NCBI GenBank assembly: GCA_002729885.1
Contig: PBUB01000021.1
Location: forward strand, 534,451-598,450
Source of the DNA: Spirochaetaceae bacterium
GTDB taxonomy: Bacteria > Spirochaetota > Leptospiria > Leptospirales > Leptonemataceae
Direction of reading: 5' to 3'
DNA length: 64,000 nucleotides
In this document: positions 51,196-60,656 of the stretch, one piece after another
Position numbering within the stretch: the first letter of the stretch is position 1
Layout: each line of letters opens with the position of its first letter
The notes under the pieces: generated by a model
Told to the model about the DNA's origin: nothing
The model's input: only the letters and a program-made list of their open reading frames with translations
Database searches by the model: none
Translations under genes and position numbers: made by a program

Positions 51196-52377
51196 ATGGA
51201 CATTTTTTCTGAATCCCTGGCCTTTCACAGACAATTGAAAGGCAAACTTGATATCCGATCTAAATCGCACATCGAAAGCAGGCATGATCTATCTCTGCTC
51301 TATACTCCCGGAGTAGCAGAAAGTTGTAGAGTCATTCATCGTGATCCCGATGAGGCTCGCAATCTCACAATCAAATCCGATACAGTGGCAGTAGTGACCG
51401 ATGGTTCTGCAGTGCTTGGCCTGGGAAATATTGGACCTCTGGCAGCATTGCCGGTTATGGAAGGAAAGTGCGTGCTATTCAAGGAGTATGCAGGATTGAA
51501 TGCATTTCCCATCTGTCTGGATACTCAAAATACAGTGGAGATCATCAATGCTGTGCGAAACCTTGCTCCGGTTTTCGCAGGTATCAATCTGGAAGATATA
51601 AGCGCGCCTCGTTGTTTTGAAATTGAAGCAGGGCTGCAGGACATTGGAATTCCTGTTTTTCATGACGATCAACATGGCACAGCCATCGTACTTCTGGCCG
51701 GACTGTTGAACGCGGCCAAACTTGCCGGTAAAGAGCTTTCCGAGCTTCGTGTTGTAATCAATGGATCCGGAGCAGCTGGAACCGCTATCGCGGAGCTACT
51801 GCTGGGAGTGGGTCATGATCCTGCAGTGGCTCATTCGGTGGCCGAAGTGCTCATGTGCGACACTAAAGGGATCATTTCCAGGAATCGCACAGATATAGAA
51901 TCCAACCCCGCAAAAATGAAGCTTGCGCGAATTACAAATCGCCATGGCCGCGATGGCAACCTGACAGATGCCATTGAAGGCGCCGATGTATTCATTGGAG
52001 TAAGCGTCGAAGGAGCTCTTACACCGGCGATGGTGCGAAAGATGAAACCGGATCCAATTATCTTCGCACTGGCCAATCCAGTACCTGAGATTTTACCAGA
52101 AGAAGCCTACGAAGCCGGGGCCCTGGTTGTAGGAACCGGTAGAAGCGACTTTGCCAATCAAATCAACAATGTGCTGGCTTTCCCGGGAATCTTTCGAGGA
52201 GCTATCAACGTTCGCGCTCCCAGGATTACCGGAAGCATGAAGATTGCTGCGGCCCGGGCTCTGGCAGATCATGTGGGCAAACCCGATCGAAACCATATTA
52301 TTCCTTCAGTGCTGGACAAGTCTGCCGGCGAAGCAGTGGCCGAGGCCGTGGCTCAGGCATACATTCCGGACGAGTAG
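51196..52377 (+). CDS. NAD(P)-dependent malic enzyme, short form
   Basis: A 393-residue oxidative malate decarboxylase (malate to pyruvate plus CO2), of the bacterial short type without the phosphotransacetylase-like extension seen in E. coli MaeB. Motifs: catalytic Tyr in LSLLYTPGVAESC, AVVTDGSAVLGLGNIGP, Lys in CVLFKEYAGLNAFPI, metal-ligand region ISAPRCFEIE, FHDDQHGTAIVLLAGLLNA and a Rossmann VVINGSGAAGTAIAELL. The C-terminal ALANPVPEILPEEA block is complete. Whether NAD or NADP is preferred cannot be read with confidence. It supplies pyruvate, which also feeds branched-chain amino-acid synthesis. Confidence 0.93.
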   Translation: MDIFSESLAFHRQLKGKLDIRSKSHIESRHDLSLLYTPGVAESCRVIHRDPDEARNLTIKSDTVAVVTDGSAVLGLGNIGPLAALPVMEGKCVLFKEYAGLNAFPICLDTQNTVEIINAVRNLAPVFAGINLEDISAPRCFEIEAGLQDIGIPVFHDDQHGTAIVLLAGLLNAAKLAGKELSELRVVINGSGAAGTAIAELLLGVGHDPAVAHSVAEVLMCDTKGIISRNRTDIESNPAKMKLARITNRHGRDGNLTDAIEGADVFIGVSVEGALTPAMVRKMKPDPIIFALANPVPEILPEEAYEAGALVVGTGRSDFANQINNVLAFPGIFRGAINVRAPRITGSMKIAAARALADHVGKPDRNHIIPSVLDKSAGEAVAEAVAQAYIPDE

Positions 52378-52431
52378 TTCCTCGATGAGGATCTCGGGCG
52401 GGTTCTAAAGATCCGGGATTCCGGGTGTGGA

Positions 52432-52983
52432 TTAGAGATCCAGGGATTCGGTTTCGCTCAGGAATCGCTCTTCTTCATCTGCGATTCCTCGCAATCTTTG
52501 AAGATCTTCCAGAACCTGTTTCAATAGATCCAGAGCCTTCTTTTGCTCTGCGCCAGTTCTTGCCTGCTTAACTTTCAGAAGCAATCTAAGGGCATGATGG
52601 CTGGTGCGAAATACCTGTTCTTTCAATTGAATGGGAGCTTCATCCAGCAAAAGATCTGTGGCCTCAATGATGCTCATCAAAACGCTGTCTGCCAGCTCTC
52701 CGGCCGGAGAGAGAGATTCTGCGGATGCACCGGACGCGGCGCTGGCCACCGAGGATTTCTGTTTTCCGGATGAAGCAGTGTCCTCTCTTTTTCTGGTAGC
52801 TACAATTTTCCAGATATGAGGATCATCGGTGGGCTTTAGATAGGCGGTTAAAGGACGGTCATCCGGAAAAAGGGAACTATGTGCTGCCGGAATCAGGCGT
52901 ACACGACGTAGCTTTCCCTGAACCTTCTTCGAGGGGTCCTTGCCGGACCGATCCTTTCCAGTCCCATCGCTCATATCACCCAT
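52432..52983 (-). CDS. Hypothetical soluble protein with C-terminal helical bundle
   Basis: A 183-residue protein of no recognised family. The first 35 residues are Lys/Asp/Gly-rich and probably disordered. A short beta-like part follows (RRVRLIPAAHSSLFPDDRPLTAYLKPTDDPHIWKIVATRK), then a low-complexity Ser/Ala spacer (about 70-92) and a strongly helical C-terminal half (LMSIIEATDLLLDEAPIQLKEQVFRTSHHALRLLLKVKQAR ... LEDLQRLRG). No signal peptide or membrane segment is seen. It is convergent with the malic enzyme gene. The intact length and domain-like layout make it likely to be real. Confidence 0.6.
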   Translation of the reverse strand: MGDMSDGTGKDRSGKDPSKKVQGKLRRVRLIPAAHSSLFPDDRPLTAYLKPTDDPHIWKIVATRKREDTASSGKQKSSVASAASGASAESLSPAGELADSVLMSIIEATDLLLDEAPIQLKEQVFRTSHHALRLLLKVKQARTGAEQKKALDLLKQVLEDLQRLRGIADEEERFLSETESLDL

Positions 52984-53180
52984 AGCAGCATATCGGCAAC
53001 TGGAAGGCGAGAAAATAATGCTGGTGGAACCGAGCTGCAGGGGCCGGGGATGGTCTTAAGCGGGGCAGATGCCTGGGAGCGCAGGATCACTGAGGATCAG
53101 CTGTACCCGGCCATGGAATGTTCTGTCCTCCAGGAAACTGAAATAAGCTGATGTTTTCGAGAATGTCCTTTGGGCGCTGC

Positions 53181-53594
53181 CTATTCAGGGTTCTCCGATT
53201 CAATCTTTTTCAGCACCTGTAGCAGATACGGTCCGGATTCCACAACTTTGCCGCCGGGAAGCTTGATCTTGTATGCAATCCCGGTCATGGAGGACTCGGT
53301 AGCCAGGTATTTAATGAATTGTCTGGCAGTCTGGATTTTGTCTCCGGCGTAGTTATGTTTCCTCTTTAAATGAGAAACAGCCTTCTCTGCATCGTATTCG
53401 ATTCCGTTGCGGATGAAAATGGCCTGGCTGGAGCGGATCTCCTGGTAAAGAAGATTGATTTTTTGCTGCTCGGTGAGGGCCTGCAGGCTGGCCGTTCCGC
53501 CCAGGAAAATTCCCATTAGTAGAGCTATGATTGCCGTTCGGGCTCCTGCCTGGCGGGGAAGCAGGGAATGCTTTTTAGTAGGTTTCGGATTCAT
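53181..53594 (-). CDS. DUF5329-like exported protein
   Basis: A 137-residue protein with an N-terminal signal sequence (TAIIALLMGIFLGGTASLQA, likely cleaved before LTEQQ). The mature part (EQQKINLLYQEIRSSQAIFIRNGIEYDAEKAVSHLKRKHNYAGDKIQTARQFIKYLATESSMTGIAYKIK) fits the DUF5329 pattern of periplasmic proteins: FIRNGxxY, a His-Leu-x-x-K helix and a final S-x-x-x-G-x-x-Y. The function of that family is unknown. A GGGAGGAG ribosome site precedes ATG 53594. It is divergent from the next gene with 42 bp between starts. Confidence 0.8.
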   Translation of the reverse strand: MNPKPTKKHSLLPRQAGARTAIIALLMGIFLGGTASLQALTEQQKINLLYQEIRSSQAIFIRNGIEYDAEKAVSHLKRKHNYAGDKIQTARQFIKYLATESSMTGIAYKIKLPGGKVVESGPYLLQVLKKIESENPE

Positions 53595-53636
53595 GGTTTC
53601 TCCTCCCTCTGTTCAATTCTAATGTAACCGCATCAG

Positions 53637-54542
53637 ATGAGTATCGAAAAAGTCCTTATGCAGCACACATTTTCTCGTCTTTCAGCGTTTGCAGCGGTGG
53701 CAGCGATGATGCTTTCCACAGCCTATTGCTCTCTGGCCGATATTCGACCGGACTCCATTAAGACGGGGATCACCGAGGATCAGTTCACCCGGGGCCGTGA
53801 GATTTTGAATCGCGCCGTGGAAGCTCATGGAGGCCTGGATCGCTGGAATAAGGCAGGACCTGTGGTGGTGGAGTTTTCAGATGAATGGCCCGGATTCTTG
53901 AATCGGGCCCTTTTTATGCCCTGGCCGGAAAACCCGGTGGATGCTGCCCTGTACCTTCTTCCGGGCCAGGACAACTCCAGGATTGTGATTCGAAAAGGGG
54001 AAAGCCGGGGTGAATTTATGGGCCTGCAGAACTGGGTGCCCTATTCCGGAGAATCAGAAGATGGTCTCACTGCGGATGTGGAGCTGGAGCCGGACAACGA
54101 TGACATCAAGTTCTGGGTGCCGACTTTGAATTACTTTTTGCAGCTACCGTTTCGAATTGGGGAAGCTGATGTGGTTGCCTATGCCGGCGAGCGAGAGCTG
54201 GATGGGCGTGTATTTCAGCTGGTCTTTGTGTCATGGAATCGAGCAGAGCCGCAGGATATGGTGGATCAGTACCTGCTATGGATTGAGAAAAAGACCGGGT
54301 ACATAGAATTTGCTACCTATACAGTGCGAGATATGGGAGGCTTTGTTACAGGCACCATGCATTATTCCGACTTCGAAAGTCAGGATGGGCTGGTGATTGC
54401 GCGGTCCCAGGCTGTGGTGGATTCTCCTGAAGAACCGGGTGAGCCGCTGCACCGATTGAGCATTCAAAAAATCCATTTCAATGCCGACGTATCGGACCAG
54501 GTATTTATCCCGGCCCCCGGTGAATCCGCGCAGAAACACTGA
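53637..54542 (+). CDS. Exported protein, LolA/LolB-like fold suspected
   Basis: A 301-residue exported protein. The signal peptide AFAAVAAMMLSTAYC could be processed as a lipoprotein (Cys about 31) or by signal peptidase I. The mature part begins with a helix (REILNRAVEAHGGLDRWNKAGPVVVEF), which is how many outer-membrane lipoprotein-sorting-like proteins start, then long beta stretches (VAYAGERELDGRVFQLVFVSW; KTGYIEFATYTVRDMGGFVTGTMHYSDFE; GLVIARSQAV). I do not assign a function; a lipid- or lipoprotein-binding role is inferred from the fold guess. It is followed 73 bp later by the penicillin acylase-family gene on the same strand. Confidence 0.65.
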   Translation: MSIEKVLMQHTFSRLSAFAAVAAMMLSTAYCSLADIRPDSIKTGITEDQFTRGREILNRAVEAHGGLDRWNKAGPVVVEFSDEWPGFLNRALFMPWPENPVDAALYLLPGQDNSRIVIRKGESRGEFMGLQNWVPYSGESEDGLTADVELEPDNDDIKFWVPTLNYFLQLPFRIGEADVVAYAGERELDGRVFQLVFVSWNRAEPQDMVDQYLLWIEKKTGYIEFATYTVRDMGGFVTGTMHYSDFESQDGLVIARSQAVVDSPEEPGEPLHRLSIQKIHFNADVSDQVFIPAPGESAQKH

Positions 54543-54615
54543 AGCAACATTGCCCAGGATTCAGAACGGTTGACAGATTCATCGCCTCCAGGTCCCGTTG
54601 CGAACGGGGGATTCG

Positions 54616-57036
54616 ATGAAGAAACGGATTATTGCATTATCGGTGGTGGGCGTTGCCCTGCTTGTATACCTGGGAGTCTATCTCTATCTATACACATTCG
54701 TTCCGGATCGTTCGGGCACAGAGAAAGTGCCGGGCCTGTCCAGCGAAGTTCAGGTATATTACGATGCCTATGGAATCCCGCACATAGAAGCGACGAATGA
54801 ACAGGATGCCTTTCGGGCCCTGGGCTATGTCCATGCAAAGGACCGGCTCTTCCAGATGGAAATGATTCGTCGGGTGGCTCGTGGCCGGCTTTCTGAAATC
54901 CTGGGACCGGACCTTCTGGAAGTGGACAAGCTGTTTCGCACTCTGCGCCTGGATCAATTCGCAGAGTCCTATGTCGCCAACCTGGATAAAGAAAAACCCT
55001 ATGTAAAACTCAGCGAATCCTATCTGGCCGGAGTAAACGCATACATCGAAAACGGTGAGATGCCACTTGAGTTCAGTATTCTGGGTATCGAACCAGAACC
55101 ATTTACTCTATCCGACTCCATCGCAATTGCCGGTTATATGGCCTATACATTTGCCGCGGCACTGAAGCAGGAGCCATTTCTAACATTCGTGCAAACCGAG
55201 CTGGGCCAGGAGTATCTACCGGATCTCAAATACGATCTCCATCCCAGCGGAGAGCTCAGCCCGGCCAGGTTTCAATATGGAAAGCCCGGGTCTAACAATG
55301 TGGATATTACTGAGGAAAGAAAACAGTCCCGGATCGCAGTACTTCGAGAGATCGCAGGTCTGGCTCACAGGGCGGATGTATTTCGCCATTCCATTGGAAT
55401 GTTCGAAGGATCCAACGCCTGGGCCATCGCTCCAGAAAAATCTACCAGCGGGCAGGCCATGCTTGCCGGGGATCCTCATATTTCCTTTTCGCAGCCCCAG
55501 GTCTGGTTTGAAGCTCATATAAAGACTCCTGAGCTGGAGATCTACGGCCACTATCTGGCCGGTATACCGGTGCCTTTGCTGGGTCATAATTACAGCAAGG
55601 CCTGGAGCATTACTATGTTTCAAAACGATGATATGGATCTGTACGCAGAATCATTGAATCCACAGAATCCTGGACAGACCATGTATCGAGGTCAGCCAGA
55701 AGACATCATAAAAGAAGAAGTTACAATCAAAGTTAAAGGCGAAGATGATGTAAAGTACACCGTACGGCAGACTCGTCATGGCCCCATTCTAAACGATGTG
55801 CTGGAAACTATTGAGGACAAGCCTCCTATTTCCCTTAAATGGGCCTTCCATGACGAAAGCAACAGTATTCTGGAAGCCTTCTATCTGATGATGAAGTCCG
55901 AGAATATGGCAGAATTTGAAGAAGGGGTCAAGCGCATTGGTGCTCCCGGCTTAAACGTAATGTATGCGGATTCCGGCGGAAACATTTCCTGGTGGGCAGC
56001 GGCCAAACTGCCACGGCGGGATGCAGCGGCCAATCCGTCTTTCATGCTGGAAGGAACAGGCGGCCAGGAATGGAGTGGATATCTGCCATTCGCACAGAAT
56101 CCTCAGAAGAAAAATCCAGAAAGCGGCTATCTAATTACAGCCAACGAACAGCCCAGGCAGGAAAAGATTCCAGGCTACTATAATTTCGCATACCGTGCGT
56201 ACCGAGTGGATAGCTTTCTTGCCAATGAAGAGTATGTGTCTCCGGATGAAATGAAAGCGCTGCAGAGCGATATTACCTTTTCCTATGCCCTGGAGCAAAT
56301 CAAGGTAATTCGAAGGATTATCGAGAAAGATATTCCGGCGAACAATCAGTCCAGGACGGCATTCGCATTCTTAATTCGATGGGATGGAGTCTATGGCTCT
56401 GAATCGGTAGGTGCATCGATTTTCACAGAGCTTCTTTTTCAGATAGCTCGCGCAGCTGCAGAAGATGAATTTGGAGATGAATTCTTTGAAGCTTTTGCAG
56501 GAGCAAGGTTCTATTACGATAGCGTAGGAACCATGCTGGCCAATCCAGATTCTCCGTACTGGGATGATCGTAGCACGGAGAAAAAGGAAACTCAAAAAGA
56601 GATGGTCTTGAAGGCCTGGGAAAACACACTTTCTGTGCTGGACGATGAACTGGGCTCCAATCCTGGAAACTGGATCTGGCGCCGTCTGCATACAGTGGAA
56701 TATGTGCATCCCATCGGGCGAAAATGGCCATTCAATTTGCTATTCAATGTGGGACCATTTCCGGCAGTAGGATCCACAGAGACTGTGTTCAACATGTACC
56801 ATGGACAGAATTCCGGCCTACACAAAGTAAAGGTAGGTCCATCCACTCGTAGAATTATCGATTTTGCAGATCCTGCCAACTCGCTGGGTATTACTCCCAC
56901 CGGAAACTCCGGTGTAGCGCTGGATTCGCATTACGATGACCAGGCTCAGACCTATTTGAAGCGAGAGTACAGGCCTCAGATTCTGGATCTTACCGAGCTG
57001 AAGAGAGACGTTGAACCTTTGCGCCTGCTACCGTAG
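54616..57036 (+). CDS. Penicillin acylase family protein (Ntn hydrolase)
   Basis: An 806-residue member of the penicillin/acyl-homoserine-lactone acylase family, amidases that self-cleave to expose an N-terminal serine. The putative nucleophile is Ser266 in FEGSNAWAIAP, preceded by a normal-length alpha-chain region and spacer. PHIEATNEQDAFRALGYVHAKDRLFQMEM (about 55-84) is the family's first hallmark; the beta chain carries GDPHI, IPVPLLGHNYSKAWSITMFQNDD and NGVALD-like segments (TPTGNSGVALDSHYDDQ). One N-terminal membrane anchor (IIALSVVGVALLVYLGVYLYLY) suggests a periplasmic, anchored enzyme. ATG 54616 is chosen over a TTG 18 bp upstream. The substrate (acyl amide, possibly N-acyl homoserine lactone) is not determinable. 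Confidence 0.92.
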   Translation: MKKRIIALSVVGVALLVYLGVYLYLYTFVPDRSGTEKVPGLSSEVQVYYDAYGIPHIEATNEQDAFRALGYVHAKDRLFQMEMIRRVARGRLSEILGPDLLEVDKLFRTLRLDQFAESYVANLDKEKPYVKLSESYLAGVNAYIENGEMPLEFSILGIEPEPFTLSDSIAIAGYMAYTFAAALKQEPFLTFVQTELGQEYLPDLKYDLHPSGELSPARFQYGKPGSNNVDITEERKQSRIAVLREIAGLAHRADVFRHSIGMFEGSNAWAIAPEKSTSGQAMLAGDPHISFSQPQVWFEAHIKTPELEIYGHYLAGIPVPLLGHNYSKAWSITMFQNDDMDLYAESLNPQNPGQTMYRGQPEDIIKEEVTIKVKGEDDVKYTVRQTRHGPILNDVLETIEDKPPISLKWAFHDESNSILEAFYLMMKSENMAEFEEGVKRIGAPGLNVMYADSGGNISWWAAAKLPRRDAAANPSFMLEGTGGQEWSGYLPFAQNPQKKNPESGYLITANEQPRQEKIPGYYNFAYRAYRVDSFLANEEYVSPDEMKALQSDITFSYALEQIKVIRRIIEKDIPANNQSRTAFAFLIRWDGVYGSESVGASIFTELLFQIARAAAEDEFGDEFFEAFAGARFYYDSVGTMLANPDSPYWDDRSTEKKETQKEMVLKAWENTLSVLDDELGSNPGNWIWRRLHTVEYVHPIGRKWPFNLLFNVGPFPAVGSTETVFNMYHGQNSGLHKVKVGPSTRRIIDFADPANSLGITPTGNSGVALDSHYDDQAQTYLKREYRPQILDLTELKRDVEPLRLLP

Positions 57037-57077
57037 CAATGGCGTTCGGTTCGCCGTGTGTTTTTCATTATAGTGAA

Positions 57078-57099
57078 GCAGCTCTCTGAGCAGAGCTGC
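57078..57099 (+). terminator. Hairpin after the penicillin acylase gene
   Basis: GCAGCTCT (57078-57085) pairs perfectly with AGAGCTGC (57092-57099) across a 6-nt loop and is followed by CCCCCTTCATTT. It starts 41 bp after the stop codon. The compact 8-bp stem makes it one of the best terminator candidates in the window. Confidence 0.6.
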
Positions 57100-57207
57100 C
57101 CCCTTCATTTAATCCGGATTTGCTGAAGGCCGTTCCAGTTTGCCTCCGGAGGGCGGCTCAGATGATTTTTGCAAGCCTGAATCCATGACCTTTGCTTTAT
57201 TGATCCT

Positions 57208-58065
57208 ATGGCGATGTTTATAGCACCTTATGCCAATCAGGTCTCCGGGGAATTCGACGGTGGCAAGATTCTGGAAAAGAAACCTCTGGGATTTCCTCAG
57301 GAAGGAGGGGGCATTCCCTATATCTCCAGTCTTTTTTACTGGGCCTGCGCCTGGAGCGATGAGGGCGGACTGATTGCGGAACATCCCCATCAGGCATTCG
57401 AAATTATTTCCTTTGTGCTGGATGGCGAAATCGAGCACTATGATAACCAGCTGGGTGACTGGCAAAAACTCAAGGCCGGAGATGTACAGATCATTCGTTC
57501 CGGTTCAGGAATTTCTCATGCTGAAAGACTGAACGCAGGCAGCCGAATGTTTCAGATCTGGTTCGATCCATATGTGGATCGCGCGATTACGCAACCTGCC
57601 ACCTACAATGATTACAGGGCGGAGCAATTTCCGGTGGAGACTATTAATGGGGTGGAGCAGACTACATTGATCGGTCCGGGATCTCCGTTTGAGATGCAAA
57701 GTCCCGTAGAAGTTTTTAGGAGAAAATATTCCGGCGGTTCGCTGGAGATCGATCTGGATGTAGGACAGGTTATGGCCATGTATGCTCTGGAAGGGAACTT
57801 CGAATTCCAGGATGTTCAAACTCCGGATGGGCAAAAGGCCATGCTGGGAAAAGGAGACACATTCGTCTGGCAGCCCGAGCCGGCCCCGGGCGAAACGGTC
57901 TCTGGCTCAGACCAGGACAGCCAGAGAAGCACAGAATCCAACGAGCCTACCCAGACTCTTAGATTGAATTCCGCCGGTCCGGCAGAGCTGTTCATTGTTC
58001 AAATGCCTGTGGACCCGGGCTATCCGCTGTATACCAGCCGATTCCAGGCCGCCTCCGTTCGTTAA
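57208..58065 (+). CDS. Pirin family protein
   Basis: A 285-residue bicupin of the pirin family. The N-terminal cupin has the metal-binding pattern H59-x-H61 (EHPHQAFEIISFVLDGEIEHYD) and a later His in GSGISHAERL; the C-terminal cupin covers about 165-280. Pirins are non-haem iron proteins; some have quercetin 2,3-dioxygenase activity and others interact with transcription or metabolic proteins. A Ser/Gln/Glu-rich insertion of about 25 residues (about 228-253, SGSDQDSQRSTESNEPTQ) interrupts the second cupin. The start is ATG 57208, without a good ribosome site. It is monocistronic or the first gene before the MCE-domain gene (about 100-bp gap). Confidence 0.9.
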   Translation: MAMFIAPYANQVSGEFDGGKILEKKPLGFPQEGGGIPYISSLFYWACAWSDEGGLIAEHPHQAFEIISFVLDGEIEHYDNQLGDWQKLKAGDVQIIRSGSGISHAERLNAGSRMFQIWFDPYVDRAITQPATYNDYRAEQFPVETINGVEQTTLIGPGSPFEMQSPVEVFRRKYSGGSLEIDLDVGQVMAMYALEGNFEFQDVQTPDGQKAMLGKGDTFVWQPEPAPGETVSGSDQDSQRSTESNEPTQTLRLNSAGPAELFIVQMPVDPGYPLYTSRFQAASVR

Positions 58066-58168
58066 GCTCTTCAAGGCTTGAACCAGGCATTCAAACGTTG
58101 AATGTACTTTTCAAAACAGGTTGACCCTTTCTGCGCCGACTTCCATGGTCGGCCCTGGTGACCGCAAG

Positions 58169-58975
58169 ATGAATTGGATACAGAACATTCTGGTTGGATT
58201 TCTATTCTTTGGAGCTCTCTTCCTGGTGGGCTATTTTACTATCGTTTCAGAGAGCGGTCCTTTTGCGCAGCCAGGAAAGCGAATGGTATTTTACTTTGAT
58301 CACGCTGATGGGATCAAAGAGGGATCCAGGGTTACCGTCCTTGGAGTGCCTTCCGGTTCTGTAACCGGAGTGGACCTGGTTACCGTCAATGGTCGGGGAG
58401 ACGTTGTTGAACCGGACTCTCCCAATCGAGTGCGCCAAATTGTAGCTGTTACCATTGAACTGAAAAAGCAGGTAGTGTTTTACGAGAACTATCGCATTGC
58501 GATCAAGAATGAAAGCCTGCTGTCAGGGAAGGTTGTTTCTGTAGATCCAGGCTCATCCTCCACCCAGGAAGGCACGAATCCGCAGCAAATCACTGTTTTT
58601 TCCGTAGACAGCGCCGTGCTTTCCAGCACCGGCCAATCTGCTCTGGAGTATCGATTAACCAGTTCCTCAGATCAATACGTAGATTTAAAAGGTGAAAGCA
58701 GTGGCGATCCGATTGCAGGATTCTCGGAACTGATTGCAGAAAACCGTGCAGATCTGCGTCGCACCGTTCAGAATGTAGCTGAAATCACAGACAAGATCAA
58801 TCGCGGGGACGGCACCGTAGGAAAATTGATCAACGATGCTGAGTTGCATAATAATGCTACGACTCTGGTCACCGAAGCCCAGGTGGTGGTCCGGGAAGTT
58901 CGCGAAAGCCTGGAAGATACCAGAGAGCAGGCACCCGTTACTTCCTTCGTGCGAGCCGCTCTGACGGCATTCTAG
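58169..58975 (+). CDS. MlaD/MCE-domain lipid transport protein
   Basis: A 268-residue protein with one N-terminal transmembrane anchor (ILVGFLFFGALFLVGYFTIV, about 6-25) followed by an MCE domain (about 30-150; VFYFDHADGIKEGSRVTVLGVPSGSVTGVDLV is the classic start, ending in SGKVVSVDPGS) and a helical C-terminal region (about 185-268; INRGDGTVGKLINDAELHNNATTLVTEA). Such proteins hexamerise in the periplasm and carry phospholipids between membranes with an ABC transporter. No mlaE/mlaF-type genes lie beside it here. ATG 58169 is chosen because it places the TM segment at the N-terminus; an in-frame TTG/ATG set begins 48 bp upstream. Confidence 0.88.
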   Translation: MNWIQNILVGFLFFGALFLVGYFTIVSESGPFAQPGKRMVFYFDHADGIKEGSRVTVLGVPSGSVTGVDLVTVNGRGDVVEPDSPNRVRQIVAVTIELKKQVVFYENYRIAIKNESLLSGKVVSVDPGSSSTQEGTNPQQITVFSVDSAVLSSTGQSALEYRLTSSSDQYVDLKGESSGDPIAGFSELIAENRADLRRTVQNVAEITDKINRGDGTVGKLINDAELHNNATTLVTEAQVVVREVRESLEDTREQAPVTSFVRAALTAF

Positions 58976-59176
58976 TGAGGTTCTCGGCAGCATCCCTGCT
59001 TTCCTTTTCAGGCGCGAAAATCCTCTCCTGAAATATACCGAAAGGACTAAGTTCTTTCGTAAAAGCACCTCATATTTTTGTATACAGAAGCAGTAAGGCC
59101 CACTCTCTATTATCCAGGGACGCTTCCCGACCGAGTTGCATGTTCCGGGAAGCTTTGTAGTACTCTGGTCATTTCT

Positions 59177-60421
59177 ATGCTGCGAAGAGCTCTAATATTA
59201 ATCTGTCTGGGTTTACCTCTGTGGTTTTCTCATTGTCTGTTCCATCCCTTTTCCCGGGGCCCGGTGGAAGATCTCTTCGGATTGGAAGATGATGACAGCA
59301 ATTTACTCAGAAATCTCCTACTCTTCTACGCAATTAGCAATTTTGCTCCTCCAGTTTATTTCACCAATGGCCAGGCTGCCAGCGTGGTAATTGGTCAGAC
59401 CAGCTTTACCAGTTCAGACAGCGGTCGCTCCCAAACCTTGCTGGGTGTCCAGTACGGAAATCCCACGGTCATCGATGGACGCCTGTATTTGCCGGACAAT
59501 GGTAACTACCGAATAATGGGCTACAATTCTATTCCTGTGGTTAACGGTGCCTCTGCAGACTTCGTAATTGGGGCCACTGATTTTGTCAGCCTGGGAAACC
59601 TTCTTTCCGTCGATTCGCTGAGCAATTTCAACGGAAGGCTATTCGTAACCTATAATCCTCCTGCTACCAGCGGTACTGGAGTGGGTGTATTTAATTCTGC
59701 CCCAGTAAGCACTACTGCCTCCTCACCTGATTACAGTCTTACGGATGCAGCCGAATCCAACCTGGGGATTTCCTTTTCCCAGGGCTCTCATTTTGCCGGG
59801 GGTAATCGCCTGCTTGTGGGAGACTATGATCTAAACCGTGTTCTGGTATGGAATTCCATTCCGGCGGCCAACGGTATTCAGCCCGACCTGGTGCTAGGGC
59901 AAACCAACTTTAGCTCCAGTAGCGCCAACGCTGGAACGGGCTCTCCGAACGCCGTGGGCCTGAGGAATCCATCCAACGTCTGGACGGATGGGAATCGTAT
60001 TGTGATCATCGATAGTTCCAATCACAGAGTTCTTATCTGGAACTCCTGGCCTGCCAGCAGCGGCCAGCCGGCGGATCTGGTTCTGGGGCAGCCGGATTTT
60101 TCCAGTGCAAACGCCAACCAGGGAATGGGAAGTCCCACCGCAAGCACCATGCAGTTTCCCTATATAGGCATCGCTGTAAACGGAAATCAGCTCTTTATAG
60201 GTGATGGTAACTACAGGGTTTTGATCTGGAATACATGGCCCACTCAAAATGGTCAGGCCGCGGACGTTGTGCTGGGTCAGCCGGATTTTACTTCGGATGT
60301 GTATCCGGAGGGTGCTTCAGCCACATCCATTTATCCCAACGGAATCTTTCTGTCTGGAACCAGACTCATTGTCTCAGATAACAGTGTGAATCGATATCTA
60401 ATCTTCGAAGGAAGCTATTAG
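59177..60421 (+). CDS. NHL-repeat-like beta-propeller lipoprotein
   Basis: A 414-residue exported lipoprotein from ATG 59177 (MLRRALILICLGLPLWFSHC; acylated Cys about residue 20). After a linker it contains about six repeats of 50-60 residues, each with a strand (A/P)D(L/F/V)V(L/I)G(Q/A)xxF preceded by a VLIWNSWPxxNGQ-type strand and a GNRIVIIDSSNHR-type strand. The clearest copies are in the second half (DLVLGQTNFSSSSANAG, DLVLGQPDFSSANANQG, DVVLGQPDFTSD). This is the pattern of NHL-type propellers that probably mediate protein or ligand binding at the cell surface. The frame extends 99 bp upstream without giving a better start. Confidence 0.82.
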   Translation: MLRRALILICLGLPLWFSHCLFHPFSRGPVEDLFGLEDDDSNLLRNLLLFYAISNFAPPVYFTNGQAASVVIGQTSFTSSDSGRSQTLLGVQYGNPTVIDGRLYLPDNGNYRIMGYNSIPVVNGASADFVIGATDFVSLGNLLSVDSLSNFNGRLFVTYNPPATSGTGVGVFNSAPVSTTASSPDYSLTDAAESNLGISFSQGSHFAGGNRLLVGDYDLNRVLVWNSIPAANGIQPDLVLGQTNFSSSSANAGTGSPNAVGLRNPSNVWTDGNRIVIIDSSNHRVLIWNSWPASSGQPADLVLGQPDFSSANANQGMGSPTASTMQFPYIGIAVNGNQLFIGDGNYRVLIWNTWPTQNGQAADVVLGQPDFTSDVYPEGASATSIYPNGIFLSGTRLIVSDNSVNRYLIFEGSY

Positions 60422-60656
60422 AGCTGCCTCAACATCGGTAGCGTTTCGATGCAAATAATCGCCATCGTCGAGCTTGCGAATGCAAGTTTGTTGTCGCACG
60501 GTTCATTGAACTTCAAATGTGGCCGATCAAAAACAGTTCCTGGAATCCAATAACTCAGTGCAAAAATTAGGACCGGATGCCCGGTATAGCCTGGAGAAAC
60601 TTTCTTTTGTCAAAAGTTGGTTGATGAACCGGAAGCGCACAGCTTTTTGAATAGCG

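Noticed and set aside
60522..60529. Sigma-28 promoter upstream of the third MCP
   Set aside because: GCCGATCA resembles the -10 box, but no TAAA-type -35 element lies at the right distance and the other two MCPs lack it.
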